Source of the DNA: Escherichia sp. ESNIH1
GTDB taxonomy: Bacteria; Pseudomonadota; Gammaproteobacteria; Enterobacterales; Enterobacteriaceae
Length of the DNA: 64,000 nucleotides
Reading direction: 5' to 3'
Assembly: GCA_002918705.1 (NCBI GenBank)
Contig: PQKR01000003.1
Coordinates: 248,001-312,000 of the forward strand
The position numbers and the translations under genes are program-made. Under the pieces are notes generated by a model that did no database searches, had not been told where the DNA came from, and worked only from the letters and a program-made list of their open reading frames with translations. Positions 49,001 to 57,404 of this stretch are shown piece by piece; the stretch's first letter is position 1; every line of letters begins with the position of its first letter.

Positions 49001-49029
49001 AAAAAGCCCGGCAATCGCCGGGCTTTTTT
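49001..49029 (+). terminator. Terminator after ldtB
   Basis: Stem GCCCGGC/GCCGGGC, AATC loop, flanked by AAAAA and TTTTTT; strong in the + direction and possibly bidirectional. Confidence 0.9.
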
Positions 49030-49046
49030 ATTGCCATATTACTGCT

Positions 49047-49750
49047 GTGCCTGCCGCAAATGCCGGGCGGCACTGCGTTTGCCCGGCCTTCGGTGGGCAC
49101 TGTATGGGTTTGTAGGCCTGCGTAAGCGAAGCGCCACCGGGCGTGATTGTGCCAGCTGCAAATGCCGGGCGGTACTGCGTTTGCCCGGCCTACGGTGGGC
49201 ACGGTATGGGTTTGTAGGCCCGCGTAAGCGAAGCGCCACCAGGCGTGATTGTGCCTGCCGCAAATGCCGGGCGGTACTGCGTTTGCCCGGCCTACGGTGG
49301 GCACGGTGTGAGTGGCCCGCGTAAGCGAAGCGCCACCGGGCGTGATTGTGCCTGCCGCAAATGCCGGGCGGCACTGCGTTTGCCCGGCCTACGGTGGGCA
49401 CAGTGTGGGTTTGTAGACCCCCGTAAGCGAAGCGCCACCGGGCGTGATTGTGCCTGCCGCAAATGCCGGGCGGCACTGCGTTTGCCCGGCCTACGGTGGG
49501 CACGGTGTGAGTTTGTAGGCCCGCGTAAGCGAAGCGCCACCGGGCGGGATTGTGCCTGCCGCAAATGCCGGGCGGCACTGCGTTTGCCCGGCCTACGGTG
49601 GGCACGGTGTGAGTTTGTAGGCCCTCGTAAGCGAAGCGCCACCGGGCGTGATTGTGCCTGCCGCAAATGCCGGGCGGCACTGCGTTTGCCCGGTCTGCGG
49701 TGGGCATGGTATGGGTTTGTAGGCCCGCGTAAGCGAAGCGCCACCGGGCT
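49047..49750. repeat. Tandem array of seven ~102-bp REP-pair units (BIME-2 type)
   Basis: Units begin with GTGCCTGCCGCAAATG (variant in unit 2) at 49047, 49149, 49251, 49348, 49450, 49552 and 49654. Each holds two opposed REPs: GCCGGGCGGCACTGCGTTTG... and its partner ...GTAAGCGAAGCGCCACCGGGC. Unit length is 102 bp except unit 3, which has lost 5 bases (97 bp). Units differ by a few substitutions. The array fills the gap between ldtB and the convergent aldo/keto reductase gene; open frames through it are repeat artefacts. Confidence 0.95.
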
Positions 49751-49764
49751 TTTTTATTAACAAA

Positions 49765-50805
49765 TTACTGATGCTTCAGCTGGTTACGGCGATGTACCCC
49801 CTGCCGCTCCAGCATCCAACCTGGATACTCCCGAGGCAGCGCGCTGACCGCATCGAGCTGTTTCAGCTCCTCTTCACTCAGGCGGATCTCCGTCGCGGCA
49901 ATGTTATCCGCCAGCTGATCCGGGCGTTTTGCGCCGATAATCACGCTGCTCACTACCGGCTGATGCAGCAGCCACGCCAGGGCGATCTGCGCTACCGACA
50001 CGCCTTTGCTCTCGGCGATATTGCGCATGACGTCTACGCAGTCGAAGGCGCGCTCTTTCTCTACCGGCGGGAAGTCGAACGCCAGTCGACGGCTGCCCTC
50101 CTCCCCGCTCCCGCTGCGATCATACTTGCCGCTCAGCAGGCCGCCCGCCAGCGGGCTCCAGACCATCAGCCCCACCCCTTCGCTTTGCAGCATCGGGACC
50201 AGCTCTCGCTCAAGGTCGCGCCCGGCGAGGGTGTAGTAAGCCTGTAACGAGGCGAAGCGGGCCAGCCCCAGGCGCTCAGAGATACCCAGCGCCTTCATGA
50301 TCTGCCATGCCGCCCAGTTGGAGACGCCGATATAGCGGACGTGACCGTGCTGAACCAGGTTATCCAGCGCGTAGAGCGTCTCTTCAATCGGCGTTGCCGG
50401 ATCGAAGCCGTGCAGCTGATAGAGGTCGATGTGATCCAGCTGCAGACGGCGCAGGCTCTCCTTGACGCTGCCGATAATGTGGTAGCGGGAGCTGCCACGC
50501 GAGTTGACCCCGCCGGTACCGGTTTCGCCAAAGACTTTAGTTGCCACCACCACGTCTTCGCGGGGGATCTTGAGATTTTTCAGCGCCTGGCCGGTGATCT
50601 CTTCCGAGCGTCCTTCCGAATAGACGTTGGCGGTATCGATAAAGTTGATGCCCGCTGCAAGGGCGTCGCCCACCAGCTGCTCAGCCTCGTTCTGGCGCAG
50701 CTGACCAATCTTGCCCCACATGCCACCTTCGCCGCCGAAGGTCATGGTGCCAAGGCACAGCTCGGAGACAAAGAGACCGGTACTGCCAAGTTTTTGATAA
50801 CGCAT
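49765..50805 (-). CDS. Aldo/keto reductase
   Basis: A 346-residue (beta/alpha)8-barrel oxidoreductase. The catalytic tetrad is readable: D57 and Y62 in FIDTANVYSEG, K90 in VVVATK and H132 in LYQLHGFDP. The NADPH site segment is SSVIIGAKRPDQLADN. It probably reduces aldehydes or ketones; the substrate cannot be told. ATG 50805 follows AAGGAG. It has no counterpart at this place in K-12 and lies 103 bases downstream of the efflux operon, on the same strand, possibly co-transcribed. Confidence 0.9.
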   Translation of the reverse strand: MRYQKLGSTGLFVSELCLGTMTFGGEGGMWGKIGQLRQNEAEQLVGDALAAGINFIDTANVYSEGRSEEITGQALKNLKIPREDVVVATKVFGETGTGGVNSRGSSRYHIIGSVKESLRRLQLDHIDLYQLHGFDPATPIEETLYALDNLVQHGHVRYIGVSNWAAWQIMKALGISERLGLARFASLQAYYTLAGRDLERELVPMLQSEGVGLMVWSPLAGGLLSGKYDRSGSGEEGSRRLAFDFPPVEKERAFDCVDVMRNIAESKGVSVAQIALAWLLHQPVVSSVIIGAKRPDQLADNIAATEIRLSEEELKQLDAVSALPREYPGWMLERQGVHRRNQLKHQ

Positions 50806-50908
50806 AGAACGCTCCTTAGGGTGTCGATGAGTGTTCAATAGTTATACGCCAGTACGCCGGATAGCGAATGTGAGGATCCTGCGCGTTTCTTGCCCAATCC
50901 TCTGAACT

Positions 50909-52435
50909 TTATCCTCGCGCCGCCTCGCCAAAGACCGGATAGTCCGGCAGCTGTACGGTCTGGTACGGCTCCCAGCCGCCCCCCAGCGCCTTATAGAGCG
51001 CCACCAGGTCGAGACTGCTCTGCACCCGCGCCTGGGCGCGCTGCTGCTCGGCCTGGGCCAGCTGGCGCTGGGCATCAAGCACGTCGATAAAGGTGGCGAT
51101 CCCCTGGCGGTAGCTGTCGCTGGCGAGATCGAACGCGCTCTGCAGCGCCTCAATGGTTTTGCTCAGCCCGGCCTCGCGCTGCTGATCGGTACGGTAGCTG
51201 ACCAGCGCGTTCTCTACGTCGCCCAGCGCGCTCAGCACCGTCTGACGATAGTTGAGCGCCGCTGCGCCCTGCTGCGCCCGCGCCAGCTTGACGCTGGAGA
51301 CCAGCCGCCCACCCTGGAAGATAGGGATCGAGACCTGCGGCCCGAAGCTGTAGAAGTGGCTGCTCCAGTCGGTCAGCCAGTCGGTTTCGCTGTTGCGCAG
51401 GCCAAACTGGCCGCTCAGGGTCAGGCTTGGGAAGAGCTGAGCCACCGAGACGCCAATCTGTGCGGTGGCCGCATGCAGGTTGGCCTCGGCCTCACGCACG
51501 TCTGGTCGACGGCGGGCCAGCGTGGAAGGAATGCCGGTCTGGATGATATCCGGCAGCTTCGGCAGGGGCTGCACCGCCCGTAGCTCCGCATTCAGCGCGC
51601 CGGGTGGCTTGCCGATCAGGATCGCCAGCGCGTTCATCGCCTGCTGCTCCTGGGCCTGGTACTGCGGCAGCTGCGCCTCCAGGCTGCCCAGCTGCGCCCG
51701 CGCGTTCTCCACGTCCAGCTGCGGCGAAAGTCCGCCGCGCTGGCGGCTTTCGGTCAGGCTAAGCGTCTCCCGGGCGGTGTCGATCTGCGTGTTCATGGTG
51801 GCAAGGATGCTCTGCGCGCCGCGCAATTGCAGCCACGCGCGCGCCACCTCCGCCTCCAGTGACACCAGCGCGTCATTACGCTGCTCGATAGCCGCCTGCT
51901 GCTGGGCGTTGGCCGCCTCCACCTGGCGGCGCACTTTGCCCCACAGATCCAGCTCCCACTGGGCATCAAAGCTGCCCTGGTAGAGATTCACCGGCTGGGT
52001 GAGCACCCCAAGGGCGTTGTTTATCTCTGGATCGACATCCTGCAGCTGACCGTAAACGTCGTGGGATTTCAGCTCGCCCTCCAGCCCCAGCTGCTGTCGG
52101 GTGGCCTGCAGATTGCCGTTTACCGCTGGCAGGAAGGCGCCGCCCGCCTGGTTGATCTGCTCCCGTGCGCCGGCAATGCGCAGCACGGTCTGCTGCAGAG
52201 AGAGGTTCCCGGCGATCGCCCGCTCGATCAGGCTGTTGAGCTGCGGCGAGTTAAAGGTCGTCCACCAGCGCGGATTCACCGCCTGGGTTGAGGTTTGCGA
52301 CGGCAGGGTCTTATCCCCGGCGTCGTTCCAGTGGCTCACCGCAGGCGGCACGGGTTGCTGGTAGTCCGGCCCCACGGCGCAGCCCGCCAGCAGCAGGGTG
52401 AGTAACGACAGCGTCGGGGTATGTATCCTGTGCAT
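50909..52435 (-). CDS. Outer-membrane efflux lipoprotein (NodT/OprM family)
   Basis: A 508-residue TolC-like channel protein with a lipoprotein signal: lipobox LLAGC, lipidated C19. VGPDYQQPVPPAV after it is the classic NodT-family start. Two OEP repeats follow, with ARRRPDVREAEANLHAATAQIG and VPIFQGGRL-like SIPIFQGGRL segments. It supplies the outer-membrane exit duct for the two preceding genes; one base separates it from the MFS stop codon. K-12 has no such gene here and uses TolC for related pumps. Confidence 0.93.
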   Translation of the reverse strand: MHRIHTPTLSLLTLLLAGCAVGPDYQQPVPPAVSHWNDAGDKTLPSQTSTQAVNPRWWTTFNSPQLNSLIERAIAGNLSLQQTVLRIAGAREQINQAGGAFLPAVNGNLQATRQQLGLEGELKSHDVYGQLQDVDPEINNALGVLTQPVNLYQGSFDAQWELDLWGKVRRQVEAANAQQQAAIEQRNDALVSLEAEVARAWLQLRGAQSILATMNTQIDTARETLSLTESRQRGGLSPQLDVENARAQLGSLEAQLPQYQAQEQQAMNALAILIGKPPGALNAELRAVQPLPKLPDIIQTGIPSTLARRRPDVREAEANLHAATAQIGVSVAQLFPSLTLSGQFGLRNSETDWLTDWSSHFYSFGPQVSIPIFQGGRLVSSVKLARAQQGAAALNYRQTVLSALGDVENALVSYRTDQQREAGLSKTIEALQSAFDLASDSYRQGIATFIDVLDAQRQLAQAEQQRAQARVQSSLDLVALYKALGGGWEPYQTVQLPDYPVFGEAARG

Positions 52436-52436
52436 C

Positions 52437-54008
52437 TTAATGTGCTCCTGCGCTGCCTTCGCTCTTGATCGGCGAAAGCAGAAGACAAAACGGAATCAGT
52501 AAAAACGCCACGGCGCTGAGGATGGTAAAGACGTCAACGTAGGCGAGAAAGCGTGACTGCTCGATCATGGTGCGGTACATCTGCCCGGTTGCCAGGCCAA
52601 GCGGATCCCCCGACAGCGAGGTAAAGTCACGGATCGCCTGGGCCGTCTCGCGCACCGCCAGCTGGAACTGCTCGCTAAAGGGCGTGGTGTGGGCGCTTAA
52701 ATAGGCGCTATGCACCTGGGCGCGTTCGGTAATGGCCGCGGTGGAAAGCGAAATACCGATCGATCCAGCGACGTTACGGAACATGGTAAACAGCGCGGCG
52801 GCGTCGGCGTTAAGCTGACGCGGTATAGTAATAAAGGCGATAGTGGTAAGCGGTACAAACAGGAAGCCGAGACCAATCGACTGCGCGCTGCGGAACAGCA
52901 CCAGGGTTTCAAAGTCGACGTTCGGGGTCAGGTTGCGCGACCAGAAGAAGGCTACCGCCAGGCAGGTAAAGCCAAAGGCGATGATCCACCGGGTCTGCAC
53001 CACCGGCATCAGCTTCAGCACCAGCGGTATGGTAAGCACAATCAGCACCGCTCCCGGCGAGAGCACCAGCCCCGACCATGTCGCGGTATAGCCGAGATCC
53101 TGCTGTGCCAGCTGGGGGATCACCACCGAGCTGCCGTAGAGGATCATCGCCATCCCGGCCATCAGCAGGCTGGAGACGGCAAAGTTTTTATCCTTCATGC
53201 AGTGCAGATCGACCACCGGTTTTTTGGCATACATCAGCCAGTAGATCGCCCCGATAATGCCAATCAGGGTCAGCACGGCAAAGGTGCGAATAAAGTTAGA
53301 GGCGAACCAGTCGTCGTCTTCGCCACGGTCGAGCATCACCTGCAAACAGCCCAGCCCCAGCGCAATCAGGCCGATGCCGGTCCAGTCGATAGTCAGCTTC
53401 TCTTCTGATTTACGCTCCCAGGGCGGATCTTCCAGCAGCTGATAGATGGCCAGCACCGTGACGATCCCCACCGGGATGTTGATAAAGAAGACCCATCGCC
53501 AGGAGTAGTTGTCGGTGATCCAGCCCCCGAGGGTCGGGCCGAGCACCGGCGCAACGATGATCGCAATTGACGAGAGGCCAAAAGCCTTGCCGCGATCCTC
53601 CGGCTTAAAGTAGTCCAGCAGCACCGACTGCTGGGTCGGCTGCAGCCCCCCGCCGAAGAAGCCCTGCAGGATGCGGAACAGAATGATCTCCCACAGCTCG
53701 GTGGCGATACCGCACAGGAACGAGCAGACGGTGAACATCACGATGCAGATCAGGAAGAAGCGCTTGCGGCCAAAGACGCGGCTCAGGAAGGCCGAAATGG
53801 GCAGCACGATGCCGTTTGCCACCAGGTAGCTGGTCAGCACCCAGGTGGATTCGCTGTAGCTCGCCGACAGCGAACCGGCGACGTGGGGCAGCGCCACGTT
53901 GATGATGGTGGTGTCGAGGATCTCCATAAACACCGCGAGGGTGACGACAATCGCCACCGCCCACGGGTTACTGGCGGGACGCCAGCTCTCATGGCTGTGA
54001 TCGGTCAT
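52437..54008 (-). CDS. DHA2-family drug/H+ antiporter (EmrB-like)
   Basis: A 523-residue, 14-helix MFS exporter. LDTTIINVALPHVAGSL is the family motif D1, FLSRVFGRKRFFL motif A and VLGPTLGGWITDNYSWRW motif C. It begins four bases inside the end of the adaptor gene (ATGA overlap). It should export hydrophobic or amphipathic compounds through the adaptor and the lipoprotein channel. It resembles EmrB/EmrY, but the specific substrates are unknown. Confidence 0.93.
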   Translation of the reverse strand: MTDHSHESWRPASNPWAVAIVVTLAVFMEILDTTIINVALPHVAGSLSASYSESTWVLTSYLVANGIVLPISAFLSRVFGRKRFFLICIVMFTVCSFLCGIATELWEIILFRILQGFFGGGLQPTQQSVLLDYFKPEDRGKAFGLSSIAIIVAPVLGPTLGGWITDNYSWRWVFFINIPVGIVTVLAIYQLLEDPPWERKSEEKLTIDWTGIGLIALGLGCLQVMLDRGEDDDWFASNFIRTFAVLTLIGIIGAIYWLMYAKKPVVDLHCMKDKNFAVSSLLMAGMAMILYGSSVVIPQLAQQDLGYTATWSGLVLSPGAVLIVLTIPLVLKLMPVVQTRWIIAFGFTCLAVAFFWSRNLTPNVDFETLVLFRSAQSIGLGFLFVPLTTIAFITIPRQLNADAAALFTMFRNVAGSIGISLSTAAITERAQVHSAYLSAHTTPFSEQFQLAVRETAQAIRDFTSLSGDPLGLATGQMYRTMIEQSRFLAYVDVFTILSAVAFLLIPFCLLLSPIKSEGSAGAH

Positions 54009-55126
54009 TCCAGCGTCACCTTCGGCTCCACCGACAGCCCCAGCGGCAGCGGCGGCTGGTTAGCATCCAGACCCTTATCAATCACAATCTTCACCGGCAC
54101 GCGCTGCACAATCTTCACGAAGTTACCGGTGGCGTTTTCCGAGGGGAAGGCGGAAAAGCGCGAGCCGCTCCCCTGCTGGATGCTGTCGATATGCCCCTCA
54201 AGCTCGAGATCCGGGTAGGCATCGACGCCGATAGTGACCTTATTGCCGGGGCGCATCCGCTCCAGCTGCGACTCTTTAAAGTTCGCCACCACCCAAATGT
54301 CAGGCGAGACCAGCGAGAAGAGCGCCGTACCCGCCTGCACCAGGGTGCCGGTCTGCACGTTACGTTTGGTGACGAAGCCATCAAACGGGGCGCGCACTTC
54401 GGTATAGGAGAGATTGAGGTTCGCCGTCTCGAGCTGGGCACGGGCCTGTTCTACCTGCCGCTCGCGCGCTTCGACGTTGGTCTCCTGCTGGCGGATCTGC
54501 AGGTTAATCTGGTTCGCCACCTCCAGCTGGGCATTGGCGCTGGCAAGCTGGGCCTGGGCGCTGCGCAGCTGAGCGTTGGCGCTGTCGATATTTTGTTGCG
54601 TGGTGGCCCGAGGGTCAACGCCGCGCTGGCGGCGATAGGCGGCTTCGGCATTGGCTAAATCAGCCTTGGCCTTCAGCACCTGCGCCTGCGCTTCGTCGCG
54701 CTGAGAGGGGTACTGCACCTTCGAGAGTGCCAGCTGCGCCTGAGCCTGATGCAGCTGGGCGGTTGCCAGTCCGAGCTGGGCCTGAGCCTGATCGCGCTGG
54801 GCGGTGGCGTCCCGGGGGTCAATCACCACCAGCAGATCGCCCTTCTTCACCCGCTGGTTATCCTTAACCCGCAGCTCGGTCACATAACCCGCTACCTTGG
54901 GCGCAACGGTCACCGCATCGCCTTCGGTAAAGGCGTCGTCAGTGGTCTCCTGGTTGCGGGTCATAAACCACCACACCGCCGCCACAATGACCATGATGAC
55001 CACTACCACACCCAGAATGATTAGTGGCTTCTTACCGGGGCGCTTACGTCCATTTTTTTGATCGTTGTTTTGATCGTTATTGTTCTCTTCCTGAGCGGCG
55101 TCAGGATTCTTTTCGTTATCAGCCAT
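54005..55126 (-). CDS. Membrane-fusion (HlyD/EmrA-type) efflux adaptor
   Basis: A 373-residue periplasmic adaptor. The N-terminal tail is rich in D, E and N (about residues 3-25), followed by one membrane helix (about 34-54), a lipoyl-like domain (VTVAPKVAGYVTELRVKDNQRVKKGDLL), a long alanine/glutamine-rich coiled-coil hairpin (about 110-230) and a beta-barrel (LNLSYTEVRAPFDGFVTKRNV). ATG 55126 is used; its ribosome site is weak. First gene of the operon. Confidence 0.92.
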   Translation of the reverse strand: MADNEKNPDAAQEENNNDQNNDQKNGRKRPGKKPLIILGVVVVIMVIVAAVWWFMTRNQETTDDAFTEGDAVTVAPKVAGYVTELRVKDNQRVKKGDLLVVIDPRDATAQRDQAQAQLGLATAQLHQAQAQLALSKVQYPSQRDEAQAQVLKAKADLANAEAAYRRQRGVDPRATTQQNIDSANAQLRSAQAQLASANAQLEVANQINLQIRQQETNVEARERQVEQARAQLETANLNLSYTEVRAPFDGFVTKRNVQTGTLVQAGTALFSLVSPDIWVVANFKESQLERMRPGNKVTIGVDAYPDLELEGHIDSIQQGSGSRFSAFPSENATGNFVKIVQRVPVKIVIDKGLDANQPPLPLGLSVEPKVTLE

Positions 55127-55150
55127 AGCGTTGCAACTGTCCTGTCGATG

Positions 55151-55173
55151 AACGGCGCGACACATGCGCCGTT
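55151..55173. promoter_or_regulatory. Perfect inverted repeat in the efflux-operon leader
   Basis: AACGGCGC-GACACAT-GCGCCGTT, 8-bp arms, between the predicted promoter and the adaptor start codon. It could be a repressor operator or an mRNA hairpin limiting initiation. Confidence 0.6.
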
Positions 55174-55191
55174 ATCTAAAGTTAGGAGGTT

Positions 55192-55220
55192 GCTATACAT
55201 TTGCCAGGAAAAACTGACAA
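55192..55220 (-). promoter_or_regulatory. Predicted sigma-70 promoter of the efflux operon
   Basis: On the minus strand TTGTCA and TATAGC are separated by 17 bases; the start should be near 55185, just upstream of the inverted repeat. Confidence 0.6.
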
Positions 55221-55227
55221 ATTCGCA

Positions 55228-56337
55228 TTAACTGATAATAAGTAACTCATACCCCACCAGCGCGGCCCAGATCAGCAGCGGAATGGAGTAGAGATGGAAG
55301 CGCCACCAGATGCGACGATTGTTCGCCATCCGCAGGGCAATGAGGTTCGCCAGCGAGCCGGGCAGCAGGCCAAAGCCGCCGACGTTCACCGCCCAGGCGA
55401 GCAGCTGGCTGGGAGGAACGTAGTTCAGCAGCAGGATGGTCGCCGGTACGTTGCTGATCGCCTGCGACAGGCCGATGGCCGTGAGCCACAGGGCGGGCTG
55501 GGAGAGGTGCTCTACGCCGTTAAGCGATCCCTGTAGCGCGGGCAGCTGCACCAGCAGATGAACATCGATAAACATCGCCATGAAGACCAGCAGCAGCGTC
55601 CAGTCCACGCGCTTAAGCACCTTACGGGCAACAACAGCAAAGCCCGCGGCGACGATCAGCACCCCCCAGCCCTCAAGCTTCATCTCCAGCGAGGTGAGGA
55701 AGAGCACATACAGCACCAGGCAGCTCCAGAGCAGCCGTGGCTGCCATGACGGCGCCTGGCTGCCGCTGTGGTAGTTCAGGGCCTTGTTGGGGAAAAAGAT
55801 CCAGCAGAGCAGCAGCAGCGTCGCCATCATCACCAGCGCCAGCAGCGCCATCTGCCCGGTAAAGGCGGCAAACGAGAGGCCGGAGCGCCCCCACAGCAGA
55901 ATATTTTGCGGATTGCCAATGGGGGTAAGCAGCGAGCCCGCGTTGACCGCCAGCGCTTCGAAGATAATCAGCCGGTTGACCGGGATCTCGCACAGCTTTC
56001 TCAGCGTCAGGGTGAGCGGCACCACGATAAACAGCGCCACGTCGTTGGTCAGGAAGGTAGAGAGCAGCGCCGCCGCCAGGGCCATAAACATTGCCAGCCG
56101 CCGCTCGGTGGCAAAGCGCCGGACCATTCTGCGGCCCAGCACGTCAAAGTAGCCGCTCTGCTCCACCCCTTTGGTGAGCATCATCAGCCCGCTTAGCGTC
56201 AGGATAGTGTGCCAGTCGATCGCCTTTGGCCACGCTGCCGGGTTAAAGGGAACGAAAAAGCTCAGGATAACGCCGATCAGGATCAGCAGTTGGAGAAAGC
56301 GATCGCGCGCCAGCGCGTGCACGAACGGCAGGGTCAT
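55228..56337 (-). CDS. ybiR: YbiR, putative anion/divalent-ion transporter
   Basis: A 369-residue membrane protein of the ArsB/NhaD (CitMHS-like) superfamily. [27 protein letters not shown] and [25 protein letters not shown] are its hallmark segments, with about ten helices. It overlaps mntR by four bases. In E. coli the substrate is not established; co-expression with mntR suggests a link to metal homeostasis, but that is inference. Confidence 0.92.
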   Translation of the reverse strand: MTLPFVHALARDRFLQLLILIGVILSFFVPFNPAAWPKAIDWHTILTLSGLMMLTKGVEQSGYFDVLGRRMVRRFATERRLAMFMALAAALLSTFLTNDVALFIVVPLTLTLRKLCEIPVNRLIIFEALAVNAGSLLTPIGNPQNILLWGRSGLSFAAFTGQMALLALVMMATLLLLCWIFFPNKALNYHSGSQAPSWQPRLLWSCLVLYVLFLTSLEMKLEGWGVLIVAAGFAVVARKVLKRVDWTLLLVFMAMFIDVHLLVQLPALQGSLNGVEHLSQPALWLTAIGLSQAISNVPATILLLNYVPPSQLLAWAVNVGGFGLLPGSLANLIALRMANNRRIWWRFHLYSIPLLIWAALVGYELLIIS

Positions 56338-56807
56338 TCCGCAGGGTGCTCCTGCTGAAGGGTAAAGAGGCGAAAGCGCTCCAGCGTCTCCTCGCTAACA
56401 TGGTGCTCCATGCCTTCGGCATCGCGGCGGGCGGTCTCCGGGCTGACGCCCAGCACCAGCAGAAAGCTCTCAACGATCTGGTGCCGCTCGCGGCTCTCCT
56501 GCGCCAGCTTCTCTCCCTCCGGGGTCAGGAATACGCCGCGCCAGGGGATCTGCTCGATTAACCCCACCGATGCCAGACGCTTGAGCATCTTGGCCACCGT
56601 CGGCTGGGAGACGCCCAGTCGGGCGGCCATATCCACCTGGCGGGCCTCCCCTACTTCGCGGATCAGATCGGAGATCAGCTCAACATAGTCATCAATCAGC
56701 TCTCGCCGGTGCGCTTCCCGCACCTGACGAAAGCCTTCGACATGCTCTTCGACATTCACCAGCTGCGTCACTTTTTTTGTTGTTGTCTTGCCTGCGCGAC
56801 GGCTCAT
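56334..56807 (-). CDS. mntR: MntR, manganese-dependent transcriptional regulator
   Basis: A 157-residue DtxR-family repressor. The N-terminal winged helix ([26 protein letters not shown]) is followed by the metal-binding dimerisation domain (LFLTPEG-like [26 protein letters not shown] and [14 protein letters not shown]). Manganese-loaded MntR represses mntH and mntS and activates mntP in E. coli. It is divergent from mntS; two MntR-like boxes lie between. Confidence 0.95.
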   Translation of the reverse strand: MSRRAGKTTTKKVTQLVNVEEHVEGFRQVREAHRRELIDDYVELISDLIREVGEARQVDMAARLGVSQPTVAKMLKRLASVGLIEQIPWRGVFLTPEGEKLAQESRERHQIVESFLLVLGVSPETARRDAEGMEHHVSEETLERFRLFTLQQEHPAE

Positions 56808-56898
56808 TGGACTTCCTCATGGGGTAACGCACTAGATGCATCATATACGGTTGCGCCCAGTGTAAACCATAAGTAGACCAGCACAAAAAATTTGGGTA

Positions 56899-56933
56899 AT
56901 AGCCGTAGCTATACAATATAGCCTGTGCTATAT
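56899..56933. promoter_or_regulatory. Two tandem MntR-box-like palindromes upstream of mntS
   Basis: ATAGC-CGTA-GCTAT (56899-56912) and ATATAGC-CTGT-GCTATAT (56916-56933) both follow the MntR box form ATAGC-N4-GCTAT. Centres are 19 bp apart. They lie about 65-100 bases before the mntS start codon. Confidence 0.75.
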
Positions 56934-56997
56934 CTGTATGTAATGCAGACAACCTTCATGGATTGAACGTCACACCATCAAACAGGAGGAGGTTGAT

Positions 56998-57126
56998 ATG
57001 AACGAACTCAAGAGGTGCCTTAGCGTGTTTACCCACTCTCCATTCCAGGTCCGGTTACTGTTGCTCAATATGCTGTGCGATATGTTCAACGGCAAACCGC
57101 AGCAGGACGATAAAAAATCCCATTAA
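56998..57126 (+). CDS. mntS: MntS, small manganese-homeostasis protein
   Basis: A 42-residue protein, the same length as E. coli MntS, too short for many gene finders. It starts MNELKRCLSVFTHSPFQVRL and continues LLLNMLCDMFNGKPQQDDKKSH, matching the K-12 protein at most positions including HSPF, MLCDM and KPQQD. AGGAGGAGG precedes the ATG. In E. coli it raises available intracellular manganese when the metal is scarce, acting against the exporter MntP. Formerly the RNA RybA. Confidence 0.93.
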   Translation: MNELKRCLSVFTHSPFQVRLLLLNMLCDMFNGKPQQDDKKSH

Positions 57127-57127
57127 T

Positions 57128-57156
57128 GCGGCGTCGCGGTACGCCGCTTCATTTTT
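57128..57156 (+). terminator. Terminator-like hairpin after mntS
   Basis: Perfect 7-bp stem GCGGCGT/ACGCCGC followed by TTCATTTTT, two bases after the mntS stop. Confidence 0.65.
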
Positions 57157-57404
57157 CTGTCATATTCCTCCGCCATACTGACCCTCTGTCATAGAAAATT
57201 CTTCTTATTTGCTGATTTTGCAACCATCCTCGCAAAAGATTGCTCTGTAAGCAGTTGATCTTCGCCTGCTCTCGCTCTATCTTCTCGCAGCCCTGCACAA
57301 ATGCGGCTCGCGGATGCGGAACTCTCCCTTTCCCTACGCCCTCTCCAGCAGGTTTTGACCCTCTACGCCAGGGTGAGCACATGGCGTTTTCGCGATACAG
57401 CTAT

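Noticed and set aside
49047-49750. CRISPR array
   Set aside because: Unit-to-unit identity covers the whole 102 bp with no variable spacers, and no cas genes are nearby.
49031-49760. Long open frames on both strands with repeated motifs such as GLRWARCEFVGPRKRSATG
   Set aside because: They are translations of the tandem REP array; the repeats follow the DNA unit length (102 = 34 codons) and no ribosome site or non-repeat start is present.
57149-57382. 77-codon minus-strand frame between mntS and opgE
   Set aside because: No ribosome site, no similarity I recognise; overlaps the opgE leader.
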